From assembly GCA_937898195.1 (NCBI GenBank), contig CALEJD010000069.1, positions 1 through 41,273 of the forward strand: DNA of 41,273 nt. The letters run 5' to 3'. Below, piece by piece: positions 31,238 to 40,428 of the stretch (within the stretch, counting starts at the first letter, position 1; each line of letters opens with the position of its first letter). The notes beneath the pieces were generated by a model. That model did not search any database, was not told where the DNA came from, and saw only the letters and a list, made by a program, of their open reading frames with translations. This stretch comes from an uncultured Clostridia bacterium (GTDB lineage: Bacteria; Bacillota; Clostridia; Oscillospirales; Acutalibacteraceae). The translations under genes and the position numbers were made by a program.

Positions 31238-32824
31238 TTATTTTCTTTTAATTCCCTCAATGAATCTGCCGTGGTGTTTTGGCTCAACCAGTGGGGGAAG
31301 AAGTTGAACAAATTTTTTGAATGCTTCGCAAATCTTTTTATTTGGTATCATCTGGTCGAAGAATCCGCCAAGAGTATCAAGAATATCACCAACATAAGGT
31401 GTACTTGATGGTGTCATTACAACTTTGTCCTGTGGTCTGAAACTGAAAATCATATTTCGTTTACCAACTGTTTGAATTGGACGAATTGAAACCAGCAATG
31501 TGTTATCGTCAATCCAAGTTGCATTTGAGCATACCTTGAATTCAATTTGTCCGAGAGTCATTGTTGAATAACGATAATGACCATCCATACCTAATGCAAT
31601 AATATTGTGCTCGTCGCCCTCACTCCAACGGAATGTGCATTCTTCGCCGTTGAAATCGAACTTAACCATATCAATATTACCCGCTTTGTCACTCATCATA
31701 TATGTGATTGCAAGTGGCAAAACACTTACTTGGAATCCAACAAGATTAAGTAAAAGCTTTTTACGGAATTTGATATATCTGTCATTGATTTCTTGCTCTT
31801 TTTCGGGGTGTTCACTAAGAGCAGGGGCAACGGATTTTGCCAAATCTAACTCTGTGTTTTCGTCTGCTTCAATAAACGCTTTGGGGAAGAAATCAAAGAT
31901 GCCGTCAAGTCCATCTTGTTCAACTGTGATTGAAGATGTAACAACTACAACGGCGTTATGCTCTGGGAATGCGATACCAAACTGTGAGAACATTCCGTCT
32001 GCTCTGAATCCACCTAAATGGTCGAGCCAGAAACAATAACCATAACCGAAAGAAGAGTCAGAACCCGGTCGGTTATATTCATTGTCAATTTGTTTCTGAG
32101 TTGCAAGGCGTACCCATTCTTTAGGGATTACCTGTTCGCCCTTATATTTGCCATCTTTAAGATAGCAAAGTGTGAATTTTGCAAGGTCTTCGGTTTTGAG
32201 ATAAAGTCCCCATCCACCCGCTTCAATGCCGTTTCGGTCTGTCTCCCAGAATGGAAAGTCAATTCCAAGTGGCTCAAAAAGTCGTGGACGAAGATACTCT
32301 CTCATACTCATACCTGTAACTTTATTGATAATTGCAGAGAGCATATAAATATTTTCGTTGATATATAAGAACTTTTCGCCCGGCTCAAACACCCAAGGTG
32401 AGTTGATAAAATCTTCAATCCAGTCAACCTTTGCTTTGTCAGAGAGAAAACTTGGTTGTTTGCCCGATGACATTCTCAAAAGATTATGAACTGTGAGTGT
32501 GTCAAATCTTGGGTCAGCTTTTTTCGGTGCATATTCAGGGAAAAAGTCAAGCAATTTATCGTCGAGCGAAATAAGTCCTTCACACACAGCAAAACCGATA
32601 GCAGTTGCTGTGAATGATTTGCTGACAGAATAAACCGAGTGAGTTGTGTTTTTGTCAAACGGCTCGTTATACCACTCAACTGCAACTTTACCGTTGCGGA
32701 TAACCATCAATGAGTGATATTCGAGACTTTTTTCTTCTGCATTCTTGAAAAAATCGTTTACTACCTTTGCAGAAACTCCAACACTTTGTGGTGCTTTTGC
32801 ACGTGGAATAGATTTAGTTGCCAT
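31238..32824 (-). CDS. Serine hydrolase, beta-lactamase/AmpC-like family
   Basis: A 528-residue class C beta-lactamase-fold protein. The nucleophile is S66 with K69 in SVSK, a second-motif tyrosine lies in YINEN, and HLGGF is in the position of the third motif. The N-terminal about 340 residues are the catalytic domain; the rest (about 340-528) is a beta-rich extension found in esterase/peptidase members. There is no signal peptide, so it is cytoplasmic unless an unusual route applies. ATG 32824 (AAAGGGTG) is preferred to GTG 32833. It follows the D,D-carboxypeptidase gene by 5 bases, suggesting linked work on peptidoglycan fragments or D-amino-acid esters. Confidence 0.83.
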   Translation of the reverse strand: MATKSIPRAKAPQSVGVSAKVVNDFFKNAEEKSLEYHSLMVIRNGKVAVEWYNEPFDKNTTHSVYSVSKSFTATAIGFAVCEGLISLDDKLLDFFPEYAPKKADPRFDTLTVHNLLRMSSGKQPSFLSDKAKVDWIEDFINSPWVFEPGEKFLYINENIYMLSAIINKVTGMSMREYLRPRLFEPLGIDFPFWETDRNGIEAGGWGLYLKTEDLAKFTLCYLKDGKYKGEQVIPKEWVRLATQKQIDNEYNRPGSDSSFGYGYCFWLDHLGGFRADGMFSQFGIAFPEHNAVVVVTSSITVEQDGLDGIFDFFPKAFIEADENTELDLAKSVAPALSEHPEKEQEINDRYIKFRKKLLLNLVGFQVSVLPLAITYMMSDKAGNIDMVKFDFNGEECTFRWSEGDEHNIIALGMDGHYRYSTMTLGQIEFKVCSNATWIDDNTLLVSIRPIQTVGKRNMIFSFRPQDKVVMTPSSTPYVGDILDTLGGFFDQMIPNKKICEAFKKFVQLLPPLVEPKHHGRFIEGIKRK

Positions 32825-32829
32825 AAAAA

Positions 32830-34167
32830 TCACCCTTTAACCATTTTTATTTTTCTTCTCTTTGCTTTAATTCGGTTTTTACGAATTATCAAAAGAATAT
32901 AGATAATCACAAGCACCATAAATATTGCAAAAAGAATTTTGAATATCGTTGATGAAAAGATTGTTTTGAAAATTCCAACAATCCAGAGAATAATGCTTCT
33001 GTCAAGGCTTTCTGCTGCAACAAGGTCAACGGTTGCAACAACGTCTTCACCATAAAGCACTTCGGCTTTGCCTATAACGTCACCTTTTTTGATAGGAGCT
33101 TTAACTGTTTTAGGTGTTTCACTTTCAATAGGACGAATCACAAGGCTACCTGCTTGTGTGCCTGTTGGAACAAGTGCAGACATCTCTTTTGCAGGTAAAA
33201 GTCTTAAGTGGTCAACCTTCCAGTTATATTCAACATCAACAACTGTTACAACATCAGTTGTGTTAGTGATTTTTGTAAGCTCAATGTTTTTGAATGCCCA
33301 TTCATAGATTTTTTTGCTATCGGTGAACGCAACATTTTCTTCAACACCGTCGTTATCAATGTCATATTGCGGTGCATTCATAACGATGAGCATATAGTTG
33401 TATCCGTTTTTAGATGCAGTTGAGATAACGCAATGACCTGCAAGGTCAGTTGTACCTGTTTTAACACCTGAAATAGCAGAATTATAATAATCTTTATATA
33501 CAGAGTTCATCATCTTGTTTGTGTTGTGAAGATAACGAGTCTGTGCATACATATTTGTTGGCGCAATATCATATCGAGTTGTGCTTGTAATCTTTTTGAA
33601 AGTAGGGTTTGTGAGAGCATATTTTGTGATTTTATAAAGGTCGTTTGCAGTTGTATAAGCACTGCCGTCGCCGTCAAGTCCGTGTGGGTTGATGAAATGT
33701 GTGTTTTCGCAACCTAAACCTTTTACAAAATCATTCATCATTGTTACAAAGCTTTCAAAATCCCCCGCAACATGACAAGCAAGAATATTTGCAGCGTCAG
33801 CAGCAGATGGAACCATAAGACAATATAAAAGTTGCTCAATGGTGAGAGTTTCGCCTGTGCGGATACCCGCAGTAGCAGCACCTTGTTTATAAAGGTTATC
33901 AAGATGACGTCTTTCGCAAGTGACAGGCACACTCAAATCTTCACAATTTTCAAGCACGAGCATACAAGTAACGATTTTAGTAAGAGATGCAGGGGCGCTT
34001 TTCTTATCTGCATTTTTATCAAAGATAACAGTTTCGCTATCGGTATTCACTAAAAGCATAATATCTGCTTCTGTTTCTAACAACGAGTTGAACGCGGCAT
34101 TACCATTTATACAGAAACAAGATATGAAAAGAACTGCTATCAGGATAATAGAAATAAATTTTTTCAA
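32830..34167 (-). CDS. D-alanyl-D-alanine carboxypeptidase (PBP5/DacF-like)
   Basis: A 445-residue exported penicillin-binding protein that trims terminal D-Ala from stem peptides. A signal peptide (1-24, ending NGNA-A) precedes the S11 catalytic domain, with nucleophile S61 and K64 in SLTK and the third motif KTGTT after ISGV. The second motif reads SAAD (121-124), where many members have S-G-N. A beta-domain (about 300-375) and a C-terminal membrane helix followed by a basic tail (KNRIKAKRRKIK) anchor it. TTG 34167 is chosen because it starts the signal peptide (MKKFISII) and GGGTGA lies just upstream; longer in-frame starts lack a ribosome-binding site. Confidence 0.88.
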   Translation of the reverse strand: MKKFISIILIAVLFISCFCINGNAAFNSLLETEADIMLLVNTDSETVIFDKNADKKSAPASLTKIVTCMLVLENCEDLSVPVTCERRHLDNLYKQGAATAGIRTGETLTIEQLLYCLMVPSAADAANILACHVAGDFESFVTMMNDFVKGLGCENTHFINPHGLDGDGSAYTTANDLYKITKYALTNPTFKKITSTTRYDIAPTNMYAQTRYLHNTNKMMNSVYKDYYNSAISGVKTGTTDLAGHCVISTASKNGYNYMLIVMNAPQYDIDNDGVEENVAFTDSKKIYEWAFKNIELTKITNTTDVVTVVDVEYNWKVDHLRLLPAKEMSALVPTGTQAGSLVIRPIESETPKTVKAPIKKGDVIGKAEVLYGEDVVATVDLVAAESLDRSIILWIVGIFKTIFSSTIFKILFAIFMVLVIIYILLIIRKNRIKAKRRKIKMVKG

Positions 34168-34211
34168 AAAATCACCCACTTGAAAAATCATACTAAAAGT
34201 AATACAATAAG

Positions 34212-34240
34212 AGTATAACACAAATAATAGTAATATCCAA
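34212..34240 (-). promoter_or_regulatory. Promoter of the carboxypeptidase gene
   Basis: On the minus strand TTGGAT (34240-34235), 17-base spacer and TATACT (34217-34212), 45 bases upstream of TTG 34167. Confidence 0.55.
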
Positions 34241-34258
34241 TAAGAAAAGGAAAATTTT

Positions 34259-34948
34259 ATGATATTTATTACAGGTGATACTCACGGTGACCGTGACCGA
34301 CTTTCCCGTTGGCGATTGCGCAAATTACAAGAGGGTGATACCCTTATAATCTGTGGTGATTTTGGCTTTTTGTGGGATGACAGCAAGTCAGAGCAAAACT
34401 ATCTTCAAAATTTGGGTAAGAGAAAATATAATATCTGTTTTATTGATGGCACTCACGAGAATTTTGAACTTTTGAACAACTATGAAATAAGCCAATGGAA
34501 TGGTGGCAAGGTTCATAAGATTTATGGCAATCTCTATCACCTTATGCGTGGTCAGATTTTTGAGATTGAAGGCAAAAAAATCTTCACAATGGGTGGCGGT
34601 GAAAGCTCAGATGTTGACATTCGTCGAGATGTGAATGCTTGGTCAAAAGACGAAATTCCAACACAGGAAGAATTGCTTGAAGGTGCAGAAAACCTTGAAG
34701 TTGCAAATTATGATATGGATGTAATTGTAACTCACGAGCCACCATTAAAGGTTAAGAGCTTTTTAAATCTCAATGAAAACGAAATGCTTCGTGTTACAGC
34801 CCTTAATGCATATTTCGAAGAATTGGCAAGCAACTGTAAATTCAAAAAATGGTTTTTTGGCTCACTTCATATTGATAAATATATCTCAGGCACTCACCGT
34901 GCAATATTTAAGGATATTATAAATATTGAAACAGGTGAAAAATTATAA
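34259..34948 (+). CDS. Metallophosphoesterase
   Basis: A 229-residue calcineurin-like phosphoesterase. Metal-binding motifs in order are GDTHGD (6-11), GDFGFLWDD, GTHEN, VTHEPP and GSLHID; together they complete the two-metal centre. Cytoplasmic, of the small single-domain class, possibly acting on nucleotides or phosphoproteins; the substrate cannot be told. ATG 34259 has AAGGAAA upstream. Divergent from the carboxypeptidase gene, and followed by a hairpin that separates it from the MurE fusion. Confidence 0.88.
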   Translation: MIFITGDTHGDRDRLSRWRLRKLQEGDTLIICGDFGFLWDDSKSEQNYLQNLGKRKYNICFIDGTHENFELLNNYEISQWNGGKVHKIYGNLYHLMRGQIFEIEGKKIFTMGGGESSDVDIRRDVNAWSKDEIPTQEELLEGAENLEVANYDMDVIVTHEPPLKVKSFLNLNENEMLRVTALNAYFEELASNCKFKKWFFGSLHIDKYISGTHRAIFKDIINIETGEKL

Positions 34949-34954
34949 AGAATG

Positions 34955-34984
34955 ACGGTGGAGATAATACTTCACCGTTTTTTA
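34955..34984 (+). terminator. Terminator after the metallophosphoesterase
   Basis: ACGGTG/CACCGT stem (34955-34960 with 34973-34978) and a run of T. The 12-base loop makes it modest. Confidence 0.6.
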
Positions 34985-35013
34985 TTGCATAATAATTCCT
35001 ACTGTGGTATGAT
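34985..35013 (+). promoter_or_regulatory. Promoter of the MurE-ArgB fusion gene
   Basis: TTGCAT (34985-34990), 17-base spacer and TATGAT (35008-35013), 38 bases upstream of the ATG. It begins right where the preceding terminator ends. Confidence 0.65.
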
Positions 35014-35050
35014 ATATATTGATTTAATATGTCTTTTAAGGGAGATTAAA

Positions 35051-37408
35051 ATGAGCAGATTAAAAGATTATCTTGAACTTTTTAAAGAAAACGGAATACT
35101 TTGTGAATGCACGGCTGACGAAGAAATGGAAATCGGCTATGTTTCATATAATTCACAAGATATTAAAGAGAATACATTTTTCCTCTGCAAAGGTGCACAC
35201 TTCAAAGAACAATTCTTGCTTGATGCTTTAAATAAAGGCGCAACAGTTTATATTGCAGAGAAAAAATATAATACAGATGCTCCTTGTGTAATAGTCAGTG
35301 ATGTGCGACTTGCAATGGGGCTTATGGCTAATTTCTTCTATGAAAATGCCTATGAAAAGCTTAAACTTGTGGGCATAACAGGCACAAAAGGTAAATCAAC
35401 AACTGCTTATTTTATCAAATATATCGAAGACGAATATTTAGCATCTCTTGGCAAGAAAAAGAGCGCAATCGTATCTTCAATTGACACTTATGATGGAGTA
35501 ATCAATATTGAAAGTCATTTGACAACTCCCGAGCCATTTGATTTGCATAAGCACTTTGACAATGCAGTTAAAAGTGATATTGAGCATTTCACAATGGAAG
35601 TTTCTTCTCAGGCTCTTAAATATGGACGAGTATTCGGTGTTGATTTCACAATCGGTTGCTATCTCAACATCGGTATTGACCATATAAGTGCCATTGAGCA
35701 TCCTGATTTTGAAGACTATTTCCAGTCAAAAATGAAGATTTTCTCACAATGCAAAACTGCAGTTGTGAATCTTGATACAGACCGTAGTGAAGATGTAATT
35801 AAAGCATCAAAAAATGCACCTGAAGTGATTACATTCAGCACAAAAGACGAGAATGCAGATGTTTATGGATACAATATCAGAAAAGACGGCTCTGACACTG
35901 TGTTTACAGTAAGAACAAAAGATTTTGACCGTGATTTCACACTCACAATGCCGGGACTTTTCAATGTTGAAAATGCTCTCTGTGCTATTGCCGTTTGTAA
36001 TAGGTTGGGAATCCCAGAGCAATATATTTACACAGGACTTCTCAAGGCTCGTTCAAGTGGACGAATGGAAGTTTATGAAAACGCAGACAAGAGAATTACT
36101 GCTATTGTTGACTATGCTCACAATAGAATGAGTTTTGAAAATCTCTTTAATTCTGTTAGAAAAGAATATCCCGGCAGAAAAATCGCAATCGTATTTGGTT
36201 GCCCCGGCAATAAAGCACTTATCCGTCGTAAAGATTTAGGTGAGATGGCAGGTGTGTATGCCGATATGACTTATATCACCGAAGAAGACCCAGGCGAAGA
36301 GTCATTACAGAAAATTTCACTTGAAGTTGCATCTTTCGTTGAATCAAAGGGTGGCAAATATAAGATTATTGATGACCGCGGAGTCGCTATTGATACTGCT
36401 ATTAATGAAATGGGTGCTGATAGCGTTATTCTCATTACAGGTAAGGGCAACGAAACAAGACAAAAACGTGGAATTGAATATATTGATTGCCCGACAGACG
36501 TTGAATACACTATCAAATCACTTAAAGAATACGATAAAAAAAACGGACTTGATAATGACGAGAAAATAAAAAGTGTGCAGGACATTTTGCCCCAACTTCA
36601 CAAGCTTCACAACAAAAGAGTTGTAATTAAACTTGGTGGTAGTTGTCTTGATGACGAAACACTTATGAAAAATCTTCTTGAAGATATTGCACTTCTCACA
36701 ATGGTAGGGGCTAAAATCATTGTTGTGCACGGTGGTGGCAAAGAAATCAGCAAAACTCTTGATAAAATGGGATTGCAATCTGAATTCTATGAGGGCTATC
36801 GTGTCACAGGTGACGACGAAATGAATGTGGTTGAAATGGTGCTTTCGGGTAGCGTTAACAAAAAAATTGTTGAGCGATTCTCACAGAGCAATATTTCAGC
36901 GGTTGGCATAAGCGGTACTGATGGAAACATCTTAAAAGCAACACCCAAATATATTAATGGTAAATCGCTTGGCAGAGTTGGTGACATCTCCAAAGTTGAT
37001 ACAACCCTCATTGATACTCTTTTTGAAAAGGGATACACAGTTGTGCTTTCTCCTGTTGGAAGATGTGATGCATTGGGCACAGTGAATATCAACGCAGATG
37101 ATGCTGCAGGACAAGTTGCTTTAGCTTTGGGCGCTGATTGTCTTGTGTATATTACGGATGTTAACGGAATTTTCCTTGACAGTCAGAATGAAAAAACTGC
37201 TCTTGAAAAGATAAATGTTGAAAAAGCAAAAATGCTTTTAGACAGTGGTCTGGCAAAGGGTGGAATGATACCAAAAATCCGTAACATTATTAACCTTATT
37301 GAAAACGGCGTTAAAGAAGTTGCAATTCTTAATGGCAGAGTTCGTTATAATATAATTTCTGAATTTATCGGTGCAAAAACTGTTGGAACGGTGGTGACTC
37401 GTGACTGA
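35051..37408 (+). CDS. murE-argB: MurE-type Mur ligase fused to acetylglutamate kinase
   Basis: A 785-residue two-enzyme fusion. Residues 1-about 495 are a complete MurE-type ligase, which adds the third amino acid to UDP-MurNAc-Ala-Glu: P-loop GTKGKSTT (111-118), TTPEPFDLH (158-166), MEVSSQALK (182-190), GIDHI and KGNETRQKRG. The specificity motif, DNPR in DAP ligases, reads EDPG (412-415), so diaminopimelate is not the expected substrate. Residues about 521-785 are a full-length acetylglutamate kinase: IKLGGS (526-531), VHGGGKE (559-565), GYRVT, VNINADDAA and KGGMIPK. The linker (about 495-520) is charged. ATG 35051 (AGGGAGAT) is used; an upstream in-frame start would span the promoter. It overlaps the next gene by one base (TGATG). 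Confidence 0.93.
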   Translation: MSRLKDYLELFKENGILCECTADEEMEIGYVSYNSQDIKENTFFLCKGAHFKEQFLLDALNKGATVYIAEKKYNTDAPCVIVSDVRLAMGLMANFFYENAYEKLKLVGITGTKGKSTTAYFIKYIEDEYLASLGKKKSAIVSSIDTYDGVINIESHLTTPEPFDLHKHFDNAVKSDIEHFTMEVSSQALKYGRVFGVDFTIGCYLNIGIDHISAIEHPDFEDYFQSKMKIFSQCKTAVVNLDTDRSEDVIKASKNAPEVITFSTKDENADVYGYNIRKDGSDTVFTVRTKDFDRDFTLTMPGLFNVENALCAIAVCNRLGIPEQYIYTGLLKARSSGRMEVYENADKRITAIVDYAHNRMSFENLFNSVRKEYPGRKIAIVFGCPGNKALIRRKDLGEMAGVYADMTYITEEDPGEESLQKISLEVASFVESKGGKYKIIDDRGVAIDTAINEMGADSVILITGKGNETRQKRGIEYIDCPTDVEYTIKSLKEYDKKNGLDNDEKIKSVQDILPQLHKLHNKRVVIKLGGSCLDDETLMKNLLEDIALLTMVGAKIIVVHGGGKEISKTLDKMGLQSEFYEGYRVTGDDEMNVVEMVLSGSVNKKIVERFSQSNISAVGISGTDGNILKATPKYINGKSLGRVGDISKVDTTLIDTLFEKGYTVVLSPVGRCDALGTVNINADDAAGQVALALGADCLVYITDVNGIFLDSQNEKTALEKINVEKAKMLLDSGLAKGGMIPKIRNIINLIENGVKEVAILNGRVRYNIISEFIGAKTVGTVVTRD

Positions 37409-37596
37409 TGGATGCTAAAAAACTCATAAAAGTTGCTATTAAGGCAGCACCTTTTGTCACAGCAACAGTTGGTGTATTGTCTTTGGCACTTTCAAAATAT
37501 GAAGAAAAACAAGAAAATTTCAGTAGAGAATTTCCTGAAATCGAAGACGAGTTAAAATTAGTGATAAGTGAGGTAAGAAGCGAAAATGGCAACTAA
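37408..37596 (+). CDS. Small membrane protein coupled to the MurE-ArgB fusion
   Basis: A 62-residue protein with one likely membrane helix (about 11-28, AAPFVTATVGVLSLAL) and an acidic, charged C-terminus. ATG 37408 shares a base with the stop of the fusion gene (TGATG), and the last 11 bases overlap the next symporter gene, so translation is probably coupled. No ribosome-binding site of its own is strong. I recognise no family. It could be a membrane tether or regulator for either neighbour, but that is conjecture. Confidence 0.6.
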   Translation: MDAKKLIKVAIKAAPFVTATVGVLSLALSKYEEKQENFSREFPEIEDELKLVISEVRSENGN

Positions 37597-38992
37597 AAAG
37601 AAATCAATTTTAGGGACTGCATTGGGATATGGTATCGGTGCAATCGGTCTCGATTTAAGTTACGGTATGTTCTATTCATACCTTTCATATTATCTTTCAA
37701 GTGTGTTAGGACTTCAAGAAGGTTTCTTGCTTCTTATCACACCACTTGCTCGTATCTGGGACGGTATCAACGACCCTATGATGGGCACAATCGTTGATAA
37801 CACAAGAACAAAATACGGTAAATACAGACCATGGATTTTAATCGGCGCTTTGTGTAATGCTGTTGTGCTTTTCCTTTTATTTACATCATTTGGTATGAGT
37901 GGACTTCCACTCTATATCTACATAGGTGTTATGTATGTGCTTTGGGGTATGACAAACACAATGGCTGATATTCCTTATTGGTCAATGGTACCATCATTTA
38001 CAAGTGAAGAAAAAGAGAGAAATCTTGTTGCAACTGTTGCTCGTTCATTCTCGGGTATCGGTCAGGGTATTATCTCAATTCTCACACCAATTATCTGTCC
38101 AATGCTTTCAAGTGGTATTACTGATGCAAAGGGTTATAGTGCAACAGGTTTCTCACGTTGGGCAGGAATTTGTGGTGTGGCGCTTGTGTTCTTTGCACTG
38201 GTTTGTGTGCTTGTAACAAAAGAAACTAATGTTGTCTATGGCGAGAAAAAGAAATTCTCGCTTAAACAAATTTTTACAGTTATCAAAAACAATGACCAGC
38301 TTGTTGTGTTTATTATTTTTGCAATGCTTTCAAACGCAGGTTGGTACTTAACAAGCTCAACTGCAGTTTATTATTTCACAGATACATTGGGCAATTCAAA
38401 ATTGCAGTCACTTTTCCAGACTATCGGTACAGTTGGCTCTGTGCTTGGTCTTTTGGTTGTGCCTGTGCTTACAAAATGGTTCTCAAAAAGACAGACATAC
38501 ACAATTTCGCTTTGCACAGCAATCGCAGGTTATGCACTTATGCTCATAACAGGTCCAATTCTCAAACTCAATGTTGTGATTATGGATATTTGCTATATTC
38601 TCGCATCTGTTGGTGTTTCTTCAATGTTTGTTTCACAGACAATTTTCCTTGCAGATATTGTTGACTATGGCGAATATAAAAATGGTGAGAGAAACGAAAG
38701 CATCACTTTCTCAATGAAAGGTTTCTTGCAGAAGATGGCATATACAATGCAGACAATCGTGCTTTTCGGTGGTCTTGGTCTTATGAATTATAACGAGCAG
38801 ATTATGACAAGCATCGGTCTTAACGACACAACAAAAACAGGTATTGGCATTATCTGTTTTGGTGTTCCAATGCTCTTCTTCTTGGCATCACTTATTGTAT
38901 TCCGTAAAAAGTTTAAGGTTTATGGTGAACTTGCAGATAAAGTTCACGACTATATTATTGAAAAGCGTGCAAGCGAACAAGTTGCAGAATAA
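37586..38992 (+). CDS. GPH-family sugar:cation symporter, second copy
   Basis: A 468-residue carrier with 12 predicted helices. The family segment ARIWDGINDPMMGTIVDNTR..KYGKYRPW (in part) lies between helices 2 and 3, and DIVDYGEYKNGERNES occurs in the second half, both GPH hallmarks. It is shorter than the one at 25721 and lacks its hydrophilic tail. It is third in the MurE-fusion transcript and overlaps the small membrane protein by 11 bases. The metallophosphoesterase follows 11 bases later. Substrate unknown. Confidence 0.9.
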   Translation: MATKKKSILGTALGYGIGAIGLDLSYGMFYSYLSYYLSSVLGLQEGFLLLITPLARIWDGINDPMMGTIVDNTRTKYGKYRPWILIGALCNAVVLFLLFTSFGMSGLPLYIYIGVMYVLWGMTNTMADIPYWSMVPSFTSEEKERNLVATVARSFSGIGQGIISILTPIICPMLSSGITDAKGYSATGFSRWAGICGVALVFFALVCVLVTKETNVVYGEKKKFSLKQIFTVIKNNDQLVVFIIFAMLSNAGWYLTSSTAVYYFTDTLGNSKLQSLFQTIGTVGSVLGLLVVPVLTKWFSKRQTYTISLCTAIAGYALMLITGPILKLNVVIMDICYILASVGVSSMFVSQTIFLADIVDYGEYKNGERNESITFSMKGFLQKMAYTMQTIVLFGGLGLMNYNEQIMTSIGLNDTTKTGIGIICFGVPMLFFLASLIVFRKKFKVYGELADKVHDYIIEKRASEQVAE

Positions 38993-39003
38993 GGTGATAT
39001 TAT

Positions 39004-40389
39004 ATGGCTGATTTAAAACTTTATCAGATAACTGACTTGCATCACTATGCGCTTGAACTTGGCACAGAAGGAAAGGCCTTTGAGAAAATCTGTCTTTCTG
39101 ACCAAAAATGCCTTAAAGAAACAGGGGCAATGATTGACGCGCATTTTGATAAAATCATTGAAGATACAGAAACCAATATTGTTCTCATAACTGGTGATGT
39201 TACTTGCAATGGTGCTATGGAAAGTCATAGAGATTTGCTTCCAAAACTCTATCGTCTAAAAGATGCAGGCAAAAAAGTTTATCTCACAACAGGCACTCAC
39301 GACTATTATATGGAAAACGGTAACGGCACAGGCAAAGCTGAAAAATGTGTCGGTGACGAAATTTTAACTGCAACTCGTACAGAACGTGACAAACTTTTAG
39401 AAATCTATAAGGATTTTGGGTTGTCAGAAGCAATTTCAATACATAAACCAAGCCATTCATATTGCGTAAAGCTTCAAGACGGTTACAGACTTCTTTGCCT
39501 TAACGACGATGGTGACGAATTCTTCTGTGGTTATTATGATGATTGTCTCCAGTGGATTAAAGAACAGATTGATGATGCTAAAGCGAATGGTGATTATATT
39601 TTTGCGGTAACTCATCACCCAGTGCTTCCGCCAAGTCCGATTTATCCGCTTTTCAGTATGCGCGATATGCTTGGCGACTATGAAAAAACATCAGAATTTC
39701 TTGCGGATAATGGTGTGAAATTCATATTCACAGGGCACACCCACATGATGAATATTGCAAAAATGACCACTAAAAAAGGTAATGATTTTTACGATATTAA
39801 CACTTCTTCGGCTGTTGGATATCCAGCAGTTATGAGAAAGGTTAAAATGACTGACAGTGAAGTTATTGTTGATAGCGTTAAACTTGAGAATTTTGATTGG
39901 GACTTAAAAGGCAAAACCGTTGACCAATACACAAAAGAGGTTTTTCTTGAATTTCTCAATGCGATTTTTGACTCAATGGCTTATGACATAGACAAACTTG
40001 CTGAACTTTCAACATCTTTCAGTATGACACCTGAAAAGATATATAAGGTAAAGCCTGTGCTTGTGCCATTGGGCAAGTTTTTGCAAAAAGCAACTTTTGG
40101 TTCAATAGGCAAACTCTTTGCAATCAGCAAATATATTAACCCATCAATCAAAGATGTAATTGTAAAAGATTTTGTTCTTGATGCAATTACAAATGTGTAT
40201 TATGGTGACGAGCCATATACTCCTGACACGCCTGAATACAAGGCTTTGTCAGCGCTTATAAATAAAAGAGTTAAGAAAGTTATCAAATTGAAAAAAGGTA
40301 ATGAAAATATTGCAGAAATCCTTGATATAATCCTTGAAGTGCTTTATGATGCACCACCAAGCGACTGGCAAGGGGTATTTGCTAAATAA
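39004..40389 (+). CDS. Calcineurin-like metallophosphoesterase, long form
   Basis: A 461-residue protein. The N-terminal about 290 residues are a metallophosphoesterase domain with motifs QITDLHHY, LITGDVTCNG, TTGTHDYY, VTHHPVLPP and FTGHTHM, giving the full metal-ligand set. The C-terminal about 170 residues are helical and of unknown role. It is cytoplasmic, with no signal peptide. It follows the symporter by 11 bases and so may act on the imported compound, such as a phosphorylated sugar or phosphodiester; this is inference from context only. Confidence 0.85.
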   Translation: MADLKLYQITDLHHYALELGTEGKAFEKICLSDQKCLKETGAMIDAHFDKIIEDTETNIVLITGDVTCNGAMESHRDLLPKLYRLKDAGKKVYLTTGTHDYYMENGNGTGKAEKCVGDEILTATRTERDKLLEIYKDFGLSEAISIHKPSHSYCVKLQDGYRLLCLNDDGDEFFCGYYDDCLQWIKEQIDDAKANGDYIFAVTHHPVLPPSPIYPLFSMRDMLGDYEKTSEFLADNGVKFIFTGHTHMMNIAKMTTKKGNDFYDINTSSAVGYPAVMRKVKMTDSEVIVDSVKLENFDWDLKGKTVDQYTKEVFLEFLNAIFDSMAYDIDKLAELSTSFSMTPEKIYKVKPVLVPLGKFLQKATFGSIGKLFAISKYINPSIKDVIVKDFVLDAITNVYYGDEPYTPDTPEYKALSALINKRVKKVIKLKKGNENIAEILDIILEVLYDAPPSDWQGVFAK

Positions 40390-40390
40390 G

Positions 40391-40428
40391 AATTAAAGGC
40401 TTATTCTATCCGTGAATGAGCCTTAATT
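40391..40428. terminator. Convergent terminator hairpin
   Basis: Imperfect stem with TTAAAGGCTTATTC and GAATGAGCCTTAA arms between two converging genes, T-rich on one side and A-rich on the other. The stop of the minus-strand gene lies inside it. Confidence 0.5.

Noticed and set aside
34952..35050. Upstream extension of the MurE-ArgB fusion
   Set aside because: The segment contains a terminator and promoter and has no ribosome-binding site; ATG 35051 follows AGGGAGAT.
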